Below, piece after piece: positions 1 through 8,804 of a stretch of DNA of 16,088 bases; position 1 is the first letter of the stretch; each line of letters opens with the position of its first letter. The translations under genes and the position numbers were made by a program. The stretch covers positions 1-16,088 of the forward strand of contig JAGFNK010001032.1 in the NCBI GenBank assembly GCA_025769875.1, in the 5' to 3' direction. The notes beneath the pieces are model-generated. The model did not search any database. It was not told where the DNA came from and saw only the letters and a program-made list of their open reading frames with translations. This DNA is from Russula earlei (Eukaryota > Basidiomycota > Agaricomycetes > Russulales > Russulaceae).

Positions 1-500
1 CCTTGTTCTGGTTCTGTCCCTGAGATCAATCGGACTGCCGGTAATGGAAAATGTAGAACCTTGGTGATTTAACAAGAGTAGGAGAACAACTGTTTTTGTG
101 AGTGAGTGCAGCGTCCAAGGGAAGGCCTACATGTTTGCACTTGTGAGGGTCACTGAGTAAGCAATGACTATGCTCAGTGACTCCTGTGCATGAGCAATCA
201 CTGAGGGAAGGTAAGTATTTTGTCTACTCATATAAGTAGGAAACAGGTGCAGATTCTACAAGTCCACGGACAAAGGGTATGCAAGAAATGGAACAATGAT
301 CGAGCCAAATTAGTCTAGGTACCAACTGTTGTAAATAGCTAAATCCACTTAGGGTGGCCTAATGGTACAGGTATATGTATTGACTGAGGGGACAACTCAC
401 TCCCTCTCGTGCACTTGCACTCAAGCTCACTCACGCTCAGGAATTTACAACAGAAAACTCATCTGGTGGCAGACATGACGAGATAATCAGATAATTGCAC
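1..500. other. No gene recognised, left edge
   Basis: I see no convincing coding region, RNA gene or element terminus in this stretch. It is slightly AT-rich with short local inverted words such as CACTGAG near 150 and CTCAGTGA near 173, which are too short to interpret. Confidence 0.5.
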
Positions 501-604
501 AAAAGTCACGCTCTAAGTGAGGGTGACAGCAGAGACTCAAATTCCTGCTCATGTAATATGCTGCCTGCGATGCTGCGACTTCCGCAGCTCCAGCTTTGAA
601 CAAG

Positions 605-649
<45 letters not shown>
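605..649. repeat. (ACT)15 trinucleotide microsatellite
   Basis: Fifteen uninterrupted ACT units are followed by an imperfect tail of CTT/ACT units to about 664. The repeat produces poly-Tyr (plus strand) and poly-Ser (minus strand) open frames that are artefacts of the repeat rather than proteins. Confidence 0.95.
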
Positions 650-654
<5 letters not shown>

Positions 655-776
655 TACTTCTACCACAGTTGTATAGGACTGTGTCTATACCATGTAGTAT
701 ACGAGAGAAGGCAATAGAGCATCTTAAGAACATCATTTCGCACGTCACGAGAAACCTTCAAAACAACCTTGACCCC

Positions 777-1229
777 TTAACGCCAACGAAACCCCATCGC
801 CGTGGTCGCTTTTTTAGCTATACTGTAACCCAGCGGGGTGTAATGTTCTGTGTTGAGTCGCAACACCTTATTCTTCACGTGCGATAGATTATGAACAAAG
901 ACCTGCAGAGACGCACGACCTTCTTCGCTGTCGGGTTGGAAACCATTCTCTTCGAGGGTCTTGAGTTTGGATTTGTGGTCTGCGATGTGCTTGTTCATCT
1001 CCGCATTTAACGAGCGCAACTTTTTCAAGTGCGCTTCAGGCGCTCTTCCCGGAGGACTGCAAGGTAATGTCAATTTTAAGGGACAATGAGGACTGAGAAG
1101 GTTGGTGTACCCATAAAATGGTTTAGGGAGCGGCGGATAATGTGGTTCTTCGTCTCCGACTTGCGCGAAGGAAGGAACGATGCCAGCGGCAAGGCAAAAT
1201 ATGGTCAAAACATGTGCAAAGGGTCGCAT
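777..1229 (-). CDS. Small secreted protein, unknown family
   Basis: I do not recognise the family. The start at 1229 is preferred over the more upstream ATG at 1373 because it opens directly with a signal peptide: Met-Arg-Pro, a hydrophobic core (LTIFCLAAGIV) and a likely cleavage after SFA, before QVGDEE. The unspliced frame gives 150 residues. A 54-nt in-frame intron (1057-1110) would give 132. The mature part is Pro-rich at first (HYPPLPKPFYG), then charged and probably helical (LKKLRSLNAEMNKHIADHKSKL), ending in GFRWR. There are almost no cysteines: three in the unspliced frame, two of them inside the candidate intron and one in the signal peptide. A minus-strand TATA-like TTTATATTC lies only about 25 nt upstream of the ATG. 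It is the only frame in the first 2.2 kb with a clear targeting signal, and no neighbouring gene forms a unit with it. Secretion is inferred and function is unknown. Confidence 0.6.
   Translation of the reverse strand: MRPFAHVLTIFCLAAGIVPSFAQVGDEEPHYPPLPKPFYGYTNLLSPHCPLKLTLPCSPPGRAPEAHLKKLRSLNAEMNKHIADHKSKLKTLEENGFQPDSEEGRASLQVFVHNLSHVKNKVLRLNTEHYTPLGYSIAKKATTAMGFRWR
1057..1110 (-). other. Candidate 54-nt intron in the secreted-protein gene
   Basis: On the minus strand the donor is GTACAC, the acceptor is CCTTGCAG, and a TTGAC branch-like word lies upstream of the acceptor. The length is a multiple of three and the intron contains no stop. Splicing in phase 2 removes 18 residues, including two cysteines, and keeps the frame, so retained and spliced forms would both be translatable. 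Confidence 0.5.
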
Positions 1230-1480
1230 TGTTATGTGGGAGTGGGGTGGGAATATAAATTGTTGAATGAAAGTCGAAATTTGAACAAGGCAGTGGCGTA
1301 GAAAGTTTAGAAAGTTGACAGTAACCAGTACCAACGAGTTTGGGAGCACAGCTGGAGCGAATCGTAATTGCACGCATTGGTTTTTTATACTGGTGTAAGT
1401 GACCTGCTTGGCTATGCCGCGATCCGGAACGGATCTCCAGCTGGAAGTGCATGGCCACTGTCACGCACTCGGATCGAGGG

Positions 1481-1512
1481 CACATCAATCACTCATGATC
1501 TGATTAGTTATG
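1481..1512. repeat. Short direct repeat, copy 1 (partner at 1822-1859)
   Basis: Both copies read CACATCAA(T/C) followed by an ACTCATGATCTGAT core and end in CTGATTAGT(T/G)ATG. The second copy has a short GATGCT-type insertion. Each is followed by a GGCTC/GCTCGG-rich segment. They may be remnants of related element ends. Confidence 0.6.
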
Positions 1513-1867
1513 GGGCTCAGGCTCAGGGGAAATCAACTACGGGAAATGAGCTGTCTGGGCCGTGCCGAGCCCAAGTAGGGCTTGAGCCAGGGCTTGTGCA
1601 AGGGGTGTGCTGTAGCACACATGTGCATGAACTGTAGACTAGATGCGATAACTAACTCAATGTCTTGTGAGTGGGCATGAACACTACGTATCTTGGTGTT
1701 GGTGTGGTGTTGGGCGCGCAAGCCGTGCGAAACGGACAAAGCCGGTCCGGAATTGTAAATAATAACCGAATTACTTGTTCGTTTTTTCCCACAGTCTGAT
1801 ACACAGGACTGAGGCCACATCACATCAACTACTCATGATCTGATGCTGATTAGTGATGTCCCAGCTC

Positions 1868-1900
1868 GGAGGCAGAAAGCCCCAGCTTGGGCTTGCCTCC
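1868..1900. repeat. Imperfect hairpin, GGAGGC/GCCTCC stem
   Basis: The arms GGAGGC + AAGCCC (1868-1882) pair with GGGCTT + GCCTCC (1889-1900), with a 3-nt bulge and a short loop. It lies 17 nt after a TAGTGATGTC word that resembles the hAT terminus found at 5714. Confidence 0.6.
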
Positions 1901-1988
1901 CAGGGGCTCGGTTAGCAAACTAACCAGTCTACTGAGCCCATTGGCAGTCAAAATTCTCTTTAGAGAATGAGATTGTTATTAGGGGCCC

Positions 1989-2036
1989 TGATAACAACCT
2001 TGCACAGCCCTGATTTAGGGCTGTGCAATGTTGTCA
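1989..2036. repeat. Hairpin with 12-bp perfect stem
   Basis: TTGCACAGCCCT (2000-2011) pairs perfectly with AGGGCTGTGCAA (2017-2028) across a 5-nt loop. Imperfect pairing extends the arms outward to TGATAACAAC and GTTGTCA. No T-run follows, so a terminator is not indicated. Confidence 0.7.
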
Positions 2037-2186
2037 TAAGTGATGGCCATACTACATACTAATACGACCAACTCTTCATAGCTTGTGACATGTGACAGAT
2101 TTCAATGACTGACTGACTCTTCAAAGTTGGGAAAACTGTGTGACAAATCTCACATCTCTTCAAAGCCCTGATTGGGCCGAGAGGCA

Positions 2187-2225
2187 ACATCAATCATCAA
2201 TCAATCATCATCAATCATCAATCAT
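2187..2225. repeat. ATCA/ATC low-complexity run
   Basis: Interleaved ATCAATC and ATCATC units. It lies immediately before the first copy of the long diverged repeat. Confidence 0.7.
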
Positions 2226-4640
2226 ATCTATGATTAAAACAAAGGGGGTGGGAGAGCCAGCTGATCGGGCTGTCCCCAGTCAGCCTGGGATGGCAGGTTA
2301 AATTTTACGTGTGCAATTCCTAAGCGGTGAAAAAATTGTTTTCAACTGCAGCGAATAGGGGTTGCATGAGAACAATGCATCCACATTGTGCTCTCCTCTC
2401 CTCCCTCCTCCCATGTCCTCTACCCCACTCCCACATCTTACTCTCCCCTGTGCTCTGCCATCCTTCCGACCTCCCCTGACAACACAATCCTCATCATGTT
2501 TGACACATTCAACAGTGGTCAAATTGGTGCATGTTCCATTTTCCCCCCTATTTTGGTCATCTTCCTCTCCCCCCTCTGCTCTCCTTCGCACAATGCTGAG
2601 CATGTCTTCCAGGTCTATGTTGTGTGGTGCACATGTGCGAGGCAGCAGTCTAAATATTGCTGACTGGCCTATGGGAGTCTCACGGCCTTTGTGCATTTTT
2701 GTCTTTCACCCCTTTTTCCTGGTTTCTCTCTCCCCTGCTCCCTTTTGGCCCTTTTTCTCCCCCCTTGTATTTGCTTCTCAATGCACATTCCTCTCCTTAC
2801 CCAGCATGCTCAGGTTCGGGCATCAAAAGTCAGCAATCCTCTTTTGTTTCGGTGAGTTTTCGAATGAGCCCCTTTACTGGCCCTTCTTGCAGCGACGGCA
2901 TGGCCAGGACCACAGTGATGATGCTGCTGTCTCTCTCTCTCTCTATCCCGTGGCCCCTTTTCCCATGTCCCTGTGACCTGTTGCATTTTTGTGGGACATG
3001 GCTACTTCTAGCACCACACTCCCCTGCCCCACGATCAACACCCTGAGGATGGAGCACAACAGTACCCTGAACGTCTCTGGGCACATGTGCACAGGCCTGG
3101 TGCATTTTTTCTTTTTTTAATTTCTACTCATTTGCTGCAAAATGTGAGGACACAACCAGCACCACAGTGGCCTATATGTGTTTCTTTTTGTTTTTGTTTT
3201 TTTCCTTCTCGATTCACTCTCGATTTCTAACCTGTCATAGTGATAGCATGGCCAGGTCCACAACAATAATACCACCATCAAGCTGGGCCTCAAATGACAA
3301 GTCACTTGAATGTTCAACAATCTGCGATGCAATTATTGTGCTTGACCTGTCCCAGACACTGATTTGGTGCATTTTTGGTTTCGAGGCTCTCTTTCTGAAA
3401 ATAGGGGTCATGTTGTGGTGGTGGATTGTGCTTTCCTCTCCCCTCCCCTCTGCTCCACCCTGGTCTCCTTCTTCCCAAGCAGGCAGCTGCTGCTTACACC
3501 CTCAGGCCCCATTCCCCTCTCCTCCTGTGTCACTGGAGTGGTGATGATGACAATGACTCGGGCATGGCCATAGCCACCTCATGAAGGCCACAAATCATGA
3601 GCATGGCCCACGGCCACTGTGACGATCTGGCTGTCATGACAGTGACATGCCCATGGCTGTGACGATGGCAGGTCCACCCCAGAAAAAATTTCTCTTGCTC
3701 TCCCATCATCACACATTCCTTTGCACCTCAATGCCCACTGCTTTACAATTGCCTCCAGCATGCATGGCGACTCCGGTGCAAGACCAAAATGGTCATGAAC
3801 ACTATCCTGTGCAATCATGAACCCGGTGTGTTTGATCTTTTTTATTTTATCTTTTACTCACTCTTTTTAACCTTTTCTCACAGCAACGGAATGGCCTGTG
3901 CCACGGCAATGTCACAGCCATCAGAATGCTGAGGAGTGGAGCATGTGTGTGACACACATTTTGTGCATTTTTGCCCTTTCTGTATTTTTTTTTCTCTGCC
4001 TTCTCAGCTCTACCTTGCGTCCTTCCCCAGCCCTGAAAACTGTGCAAAGTTTGCCTGCTTTGCAGGCAGGGTTTTTCGTGCATGACCATTCACGTGTTTG
4101 TGATTGTACCCCATCTCCTCACAGCAATGGCCCAGGCAGCACAGCATGATTATGCAGTCATCAAGGCAGTCAATGGGTGTCTCACCCTTTGAGTGTGTTT
4201 TCATTCTTCCCCCTTTTTTCGCTTCTCCCTCCCCTCTTCTCTACTTTGCACAGTGCTAACAATGTCTTGCAGGTTTACATTGCACAGCACACATGTATGC
4301 AGTTGTTTGCAGGCCCACAGGCGACCATTCTCCCGGCTTCCAAATCCCCCAAATATTACTGGCTTTTATTTTGCTGCACACATGTGTGTTTTTTCTTTCA
4401 GTTTTGTATGTTTTCTTACTTTCCAATTCACATTCGAATGACCACATGCAGCATGCTTTCTCCAATGTGTGCACTTTTCATGTGTGGAGCTCTGCTTAGT
4501 TTTATCTTATTCTTTGCTTTCTCTGCTACATGCATGATTTTCACATGTCGCAGTGACAAGGTGTCTTACCAGTGTGTGTGTGCATGCATTTTTCCTTTTC
4601 TTTCCTCTTGAGTTTCTATTTAGCACCCATTTCTGACCAG
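2225..4640. repeat. Long diverged repeat, copy 1
   Basis: Several blocks in this segment recur in the same order and orientation in 12274-14240. Examples are 2318-2345 with 12283-12312 (TGAAAAAATT core), 3527-3840 with 12600-12915 (GACAATGACTC(G/A)GGCATGGCC), 3855-3895 with 13013-13045 (CTCTTTTTAACC), and 4256-4640 with 13850-14240 (CCAAATATTACTGGCTTTTA). By eye the copies differ at roughly a fifth of positions plus indels. The plus strand is strongly pyrimidine-rich. GTGCATTTTT recurs at about 2691, 3366 and 3963, with variants at 2979, 3100 and 4583. CATGGCCAGG-like words recur at about 2897, 3247 and 4648. I recognise no known element class. The many open frames are side effects of pyrimidine-rich sequence. 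Confidence 0.75.
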
Positions 4641-5589
4641 AGGATGCATGGCCAGCAAATTTGCACAGGAACCTAATGACATGTGATGGTCTCCTGCATG
4701 CTTGCAAGGTCACCTGTTCAGTTGTGTGCATTTTCTTGGACAGCTCTCAGCCCATTTCCTTCATTCACCATGTGGATGTGTCAAATGCAATCCAGTTGAC
4801 TATGTTACTTTCAGTGAATACAATGATCTCATAAGATAATGATAATTTTTATTTTCCATTCATAAATGAGTTGAATCTATATTCAGTTTATTAATAACTG
4901 GGCTGAGATCTAGCACTATGGTTGGTTGAGTGATTAACATCAAGCACAGATACTGATTGGCAGTTGACTTGACAATATGATGAATTGCTGTCTTTGATAG
5001 GTTGATGGTGTGAGTTCTGTTTTTGGTTGAGTTAGAGGCAGTTACTAATTGGCAGATGAGTTTCCTGTGCTATGGTGAATGGCTCCTCTTTCATAGGATG
5101 ATAAAAGTTCTCTTGCTTCTCATGACAAGTCTAATAACTGAATGGTGTTCAGGTCAATTTCAGTATCTTCTATATAGGTGGTTTGATGAGAGGAAGGGAA
5201 GAAGAATGTAGAGGGAAATTCTAATAAAGTAAGTGTAACAGGACATGAATTTAGTGTATTGATGATATGATATGGATTGTTCTGCTAGATGACATGAAGA
5301 TTATAAAGAATTACACATTCACTCAAAAAGGGATTGCACCCAGTAATGAGTGATACTAAAAGCATATAAGGGGGTTTTAGTAACAGAACTTTGAACCCAA
5401 ACCAAAACTTTTGAAACACAGGGATTTTTCAGAGATCACCAATATTGGTATTTGTTGCTAAAATGGGCTTTATAAGTAAACAGGATTACACATTTTGATG
5501 ATTGTGAGATTATGATATACCTCCTCTCCCTTTATCCAAAAAAGGATGACACATGAAGAGAATGCTCAGGGCCTGCCAAAGGCACACCC
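4641..5589. other. AT-rich spacer without a recognised gene
   Basis: Composition changes from pyrimidine-rich to AT-rich after about 4750. The longest open frame (62 codons near 5023-5211) has no recognisable motif and no fungal start or splice context. I see no element termini. It separates the two copies of the long repeat. Confidence 0.5.
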
Positions 5590-5620
5590 CTTGGGCATAG
5601 CCCAAGCAAGCTTCAGCTTG
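5590..5620. repeat. Two adjacent short hairpins
   Basis: CTTGGGC-ATA-GCCCAAG (5590-5606) is followed directly by CAAGCT-TC-AGCTTG (5607-5620). They sit at the boundary between the AT-rich spacer and the start of repeat copy 2. Confidence 0.65.
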
Positions 5621-5705
5621 TCAACTAATTAAAATGAGAACGGAGAGTCAGGGTCTGCCCTGAGCTGCCTCCATTTGGATGCTTTGGCTTACCAAGAATT
5701 TCCTT

Positions 5706-5713
5706 AAATGGAT
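5706..5713. repeat. 8-bp target-site duplication, left
   Basis: AAATGGAT directly precedes the left terminus and is identical to 12266-12273 directly after the right terminus. Eight base pairs is the diagnostic duplication length of hAT transposons. Confidence 0.9.
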
Positions 5714-5737
5714 TAGTGCTGTCGCCGGCTCGGCTCG
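5714..5737 (+). repeat. Left terminal inverted repeat
   Basis: It starts TAGTGCTGTCGCCGGCTCGG and continues CTCG. Compared with the reverse complement of the right end it has one substitution and one extra base in the GCC/AC segment; the remaining positions match. Confidence 0.88.
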
Positions 5738-5850
5738 AAACCGTTTCGAGCCGAGCTGGAGCTGTATTTGAGCCGAGCCAAGCTGTTCAACGGCTCGCGG
5801 CTTCGAGCCGCTCGAAACAGCGCGAGCCGTTTCGAGCCGTTTTGATTGCC
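5738..5850. repeat. Left subterminal GGCTCG/CGAGCC motif array
   Basis: About eight copies of CGAGCC or GGCTCG occur in both orientations, often as TTTCGAGCCG or CGGCTCG. hAT transposases are known to bind short motifs repeated near the ends. A matching array lies at 12150-12256. Confidence 0.75.
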
Positions 5851-5965
5851 ACATTTGGATGTTTGAAGTGCCACATTTGGATATGGTTGCTCGATTTGGA
5901 GAGTCGTCTGCCACTCTGCTTCGCCAGATTTGGGTATGTAGCTCGATTTGGAGAGTCGTCTGCCA
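5848..5965. repeat. Nested short direct duplications
   Basis: GCCACATTTGGAT occurs at 5848-5860 and 5870-5882. A perfect 25-bp unit beginning GCTCGATTTGGAGAGTCG occurs at 5889-5913 and 5941-5965. They lie between the subterminal array and the first captured gene fragment. Confidence 0.85.
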
Positions 5966-5989
5966 ATCCCCACCACGCCTTGCTCTCGC

Positions 5990-6580
5990 AGGCTGCAAGC
6001 CTTCCTTCATCCTGCCAAGATCCGTTAATCATCTCCCCCACCCCAACCCTACTGGAGCTCTCAAAGCCGCTGCTACCCAGCGTACCTCAAAGACTCATCA
6101 AAGACGAGCTCGTTGAGTTCCCGTCCGACCCCCAGACCCGCCCCCTCCCTGCAGAACAAAGCGAAGATGATGAGATCCATGGCTACGAGACAGACACAGG
6201 CGTGCACATGCGCAAGCATAAGAGCACCATGGAACGCAAGACCAAGGCAGAGCGCCGCTGAGCTGGGTGCTGCCATATCACCGCTTACTGGCTCGCGGAT
6301 GGCTTTCGCATGAAGCTGCTTGCCAACTTTCTCAAGCACGAGCACAATGTCGTCCCTCGTTCGTTTGATGAGGCTCTCTATGTCGTACATTCCTTGCTGA
6401 CCCCTTGTCCTTCAACCTTTCCCCTTGCACAGTGCATGCAGGGCTGACCACCTCTCCCAGATGTATCACCTCCCGCTGCTTCCTGGTTACGGCCCCGTGG
6501 CTAAAGTGCGCTCCCCGGTGCCTGCTCCGTCGCACGCGCGCCATTTGTCATATACATCTCAGGCTGAAGAAGACGGCTGA
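5990..6580 (+). pseudogene. RMD1/DUF155-family gene fragment
   Basis: The family is mitochondrial/organellar inner-membrane proteins (yeast Rmd1, human RMND1, fission yeast Sif-type). Recognition rests on ITAYWLADGFRMKLLA (6277-6324), KHEHNVVPRSFDEALYV (6334-6384) and, after an intron, MYHLPLLPGYGP (6461-6496), which together read like the N-terminal conserved part in basidiomycete orthologues. The upstream pieces TQRTSKTHQ (about 6072-6098) and ELVEFPSDPQTRPLP (about 6103-6147) are in different frames, implying an indel near 6100. The intron is 6385-6460 (GTACAT to CTCCCAG, with a CTGAC branch word). In-frame TGA stops at 6259 and 6578 break the frame, and the former fits a CGA-to-TGA change. 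Only the N-terminal part is present and most of the domain is missing. The left boundary is uncertain. It lies within the hAT-like element, upstream of the kinase fragment. Confidence 0.65.
6385..6460 (+). other. Retained intron in the RMD1-like fragment
   Basis: The donor is GTACAT and the acceptor is CCTCTCCCAG, with CTGAC about 12 nt before the acceptor. Joining GTC|ATG gives the continuous FDEALYV-MYHLPLLPGYG expected for the family. The nearer TTGCACAG (ending 6432) would leave the wrong frame. Confidence 0.7.
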
Positions 6581-6838
6581 TGCAGCAAGGGCAAAGGTCT
6601 GGACAACGACGGAGAAACATCCGTGCCACAGAATAGTGGGGTGATGGCTCCATCCAATTTCACGAATGCAGTTTCGACAGAAGGACCAGCAAACTATGTC
6701 CTGGAGCAACCACCAATTTTCATGTTTGGTGTCGTAGGCCAACCTGGTGAACTGATGGACTTCACCTTTGACATGATCACCACACCTTGGAACGATGACT
6801 TTTCTATCCCTGTTGACACAACTATGCTCGTGCTACGG
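6581..6838 (+). other. Open segment of unknown origin after the RMD1-like fragment
   Basis: The frame continues for 86 codons after the TGA at 6578 without another stop, reading CSKGKGLDNDGETS, then PANYVLEQPPIFMFG and ending in DTTMLVLR before TAA (6839). A GTAACT at 6838 could be a donor. It may be the variable linker of the RMD1-like gene or a separate captured exon. I cannot assign it. Confidence 0.4.
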
Positions 6839-7027
6839 TAACTGGATGAGATGCTCAACTGCCTTTTCTTTTCTTAAATGGTTTCCTCATGGGTGTGCCG
6901 ACCTCGTCCTGTCAGTTCAGCGTAGATCACTTGGCTGTATGACATGGACATCGTCTTTGGCCTGGACGGGAACTTTGATGAAGTGTATCTATACGAAGAG
7001 CTCATGGAGGCCGACCTCCACGCCATC

Positions 7028-7084
7028 ATGCTTTGATCACCCGATCACACCTTCATGGCGAAATTGAACTTTCCCTCTGGACAG
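7028..7084 (+). other. Kinase intron with mutated donor (AT for GT)
   Basis: Removing 7028-7084 joins HAI to IRSG as the family requires. The acceptor GGACAG is intact, but the donor reads ATGCTT where GTGCTT would be expected. The change is at a former CpG (C|G to C|A). Confidence 0.65.
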
Positions 7085-7512
7085 ATCCGTTCTGGCAAAC
7101 CCCCGTAGGATGCGCACTTTCAATCCTTCATCTATCAGACGCTGTGCAGCCTGAAACTCGGCCGATGTGCTGCACCGCGACCTCAAGCCGGGAAATCTGC
7201 TCGTGAATGCGGACTGCGAGCTCAAGATTTGCGACTTTGGTCTCGCACACGGGTTCAATCAGGCGCAGAAGCAGGGCTTCATGACCGAGTATGTCGCGAC
7301 ACGGTGGTACCGCGCGCCGGAGCTCATGCTCAGCTTTGCAAATTACGTGCGTCTTGGGCAGCTCCCAGTTTCACCCTCCTCTTGTGAGGTTAGGCTCATT
7401 TTCTCCTCTTTCTTCTGTGTTCTTTTTGGTAGGCCTCCGCCATCAACGTATGGTCCATTGGGTGTATTTTGGATGAGCTTTTGGCTGGCAAGCCCATCTT
7501 TAAAGGGAAAGA

Positions 7513-7564
7513 ATGAGGGCAGTGCTCCTCAACGTTTGCTTACGATGCCTAATGGTTTGGACAG
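7513..7564 (+). other. Second kinase intron with mutated donor
   Basis: GA|C across this segment restores KGKDYVDQLNQ. The acceptor TTGGACAG is intact, and the donor reads ATGAGG where GTGAGG is expected. Confidence 0.65.
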
Positions 7565-8381
7565 CTATGTCGATCAATTGAATCAGATCCTGCATTACCT
7601 TGGAACACCTAGGGTACGTTGTCTTAAAAACTTGATGCACGCCGATGTTACCTGTGCTAAAACTGATTGCCCGAACCAACAGGCACAAGATTACATCCAC
7701 TCGCTCCCCATCAGGCCATGTGTGCCGTTTGCGCAAATGTTTCCGCATGTGAACCCACTCGCCCTTGATCTTCTCACCAAGATGCTCAACTTTGATCCTG
7801 CGAAACGCATTGCATGTGAACAGGTGTTGGAGCGCCCGTATCTCGCCATCTGGCACGACCCGACGGACGAGGCCATCTGCCCAGCTGTGTGTCGACATGA
7901 TAGCCAGCGTCGCGTTAGAAACCAACGTGTGTATTCTACTCAGTTAGAAATTCGACCTTTTCTTTGAGGAGGAAGACTCGATCGAAGGTATGAAGAAAGC
8001 TCATCGTCGAGAAAGTGAACCTCTTTCGGTCGGAGGTCCGCACCACGGCATGTTCAAACCAGAATCGGCAGTGCGTGTCGCAGTTTCAGTTTCTCTCTCT
8101 CTTCTGGTTGCCCTGTGCAGTATATATTGTCTTTCATTTTCTTTACTTTTCCTGCTCGCTAAGGTGGTTCCCTTTTGTGCAGGTTGACGATCCCATTTCG
8201 TAACGATATCGTTGCCTCTCTGATTCGCGACGACGCTCCATTAGATGGCGCCACTTCATGCTATTACAGTGGCCATACACTGCAGCAGGGCATTGGTCAT
8301 CGCCCTGCGAGCCCGGTCATTGATGATCCCAGTGCTGAACTTGAGCGCGAGCTGGCTGGGACGCACATCGGACGCCAGTGA

Positions 8382-8804
8382 AGTGGGAAGGTAGAAAAAT
8401 ACGTTAAGAGGGAGGATGTGGTGTATCCGTGGATGTCTCAATACTCTTGTATGCTCATGGTTGACTCTAAATTGCATGTCTGTGAAGCAACCGATTTAAA
8501 CTATCACAGCTCCTATGGCCTCCCTTTCCGGCTGGCCACCACGAGCACACCCTAGTATTGTCTGTTCATATGATCTTTTCTATCACAACACCTATAGACT
8601 CGGCCTCACGATCTCTTTGATTCTCATATCACACTGGTTTGCACCAAGCCATGTCGCAAAACGCGACCTGCTTTCTGCCCAGCCTCCCAGGGCACCCCAG
8701 AAAGGACCTTCTCTCTTTCAGCATGGCAATGTGGTATTTCAAAGTCAGTGCAATAGTCTTGTGTCATCAGACCTGGTCTAATCGATAGCGTGTCCCTGTG
8801 TGTG
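8382..8804 (+). other. Kinase 3' flank and unassigned DNA
   Basis: The first 80-100 bases are probably the 3' untranslated region of the captured MAP kinase gene. The rest shows no coding motif that I recognise. It may be captured non-coding DNA leading into the DUF300-like fragment. Confidence 0.45.

Larger units (their letters stand above)
1230..2225. other. Non-coding stretch with short repeats and hairpins
   Basis: No gene recognised. The stretch holds GGCTC/GAGCC-rich patches near 1515-1600 and 1860-1910, a diverged direct repeat (1481-1512 and 1822-1859), two hairpins, and an ATCA-type low-complexity run near 2187-2225. Open frames here lack any recognisable motif. Confidence 0.5.
6926..8381 (+). 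pseudogene. Cell-integrity MAP kinase (Slt2/Mpk1 type), 5'-truncated
   Basis: The parent is the TEY-class MAP kinase of the cell-wall integrity pathway. Exons: 6926-7027 ([22 protein letters not shown]), 7085-7346 (HRD at 7173-7181, DFG at 7233-7241, TEY at 7284-7292, VATRWYRAPE), 7433-7512, 7565-7613, 7683-7886 (LLTKMLNFDPAKRI), 7948-8070 and 8183-8381. The last gives the basidiomycete-type tail PASPVIDDPSAELERELAG and a natural TGA. The ATP-binding loop, VAIK lysine and N-lobe are missing. Lesions: TAG at 7106; about 8 nt lost at 7156; donors at 7028 and 7513 reading AT for GT; about 11 codons lost at 7610, between LGTP and R; one extra G at 7999; AIDVWS reading AINVWS. The gene is not functional. 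The family call is strong, and the Slt2 subgroup is supported by TEY and the C-terminal tail. Confidence 0.88.

Noticed and set aside
506..748. Poly-Ser and poly-Tyr open frames on the two strands
   Set aside because: They are translations of the (ACT)15 microsatellite with no start context or flanking conserved sequence.
2362..3046. Long overlapping open frames such as 204 and 129 codons in the pyrimidine-rich region
   Set aside because: Pyrimidine-rich DNA lacks stops on one strand. The frames overlap each other, have no recognisable motif and are not preserved in the second repeat copy.
5607..5630. Helitron 3' end: hairpin followed by CTAA before T
   Set aside because: The stem is only 6 bp, the spacing to CTAA is 4 nt, and no matching 5' TC terminus or Rep/helicase remnant is seen.
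5716..6261. A 181-codon protein starting at 5716
   Set aside because: Its first 270 bases are the transposon terminus and subterminal motif array. Only the part after about 6103 resembles a protein family.
6926..8381. A functional MAP kinase gene
   Set aside because: The ATP-binding lobe is missing and the catalytic part has a stop, two frameshifts, two lost donors and a deletion.
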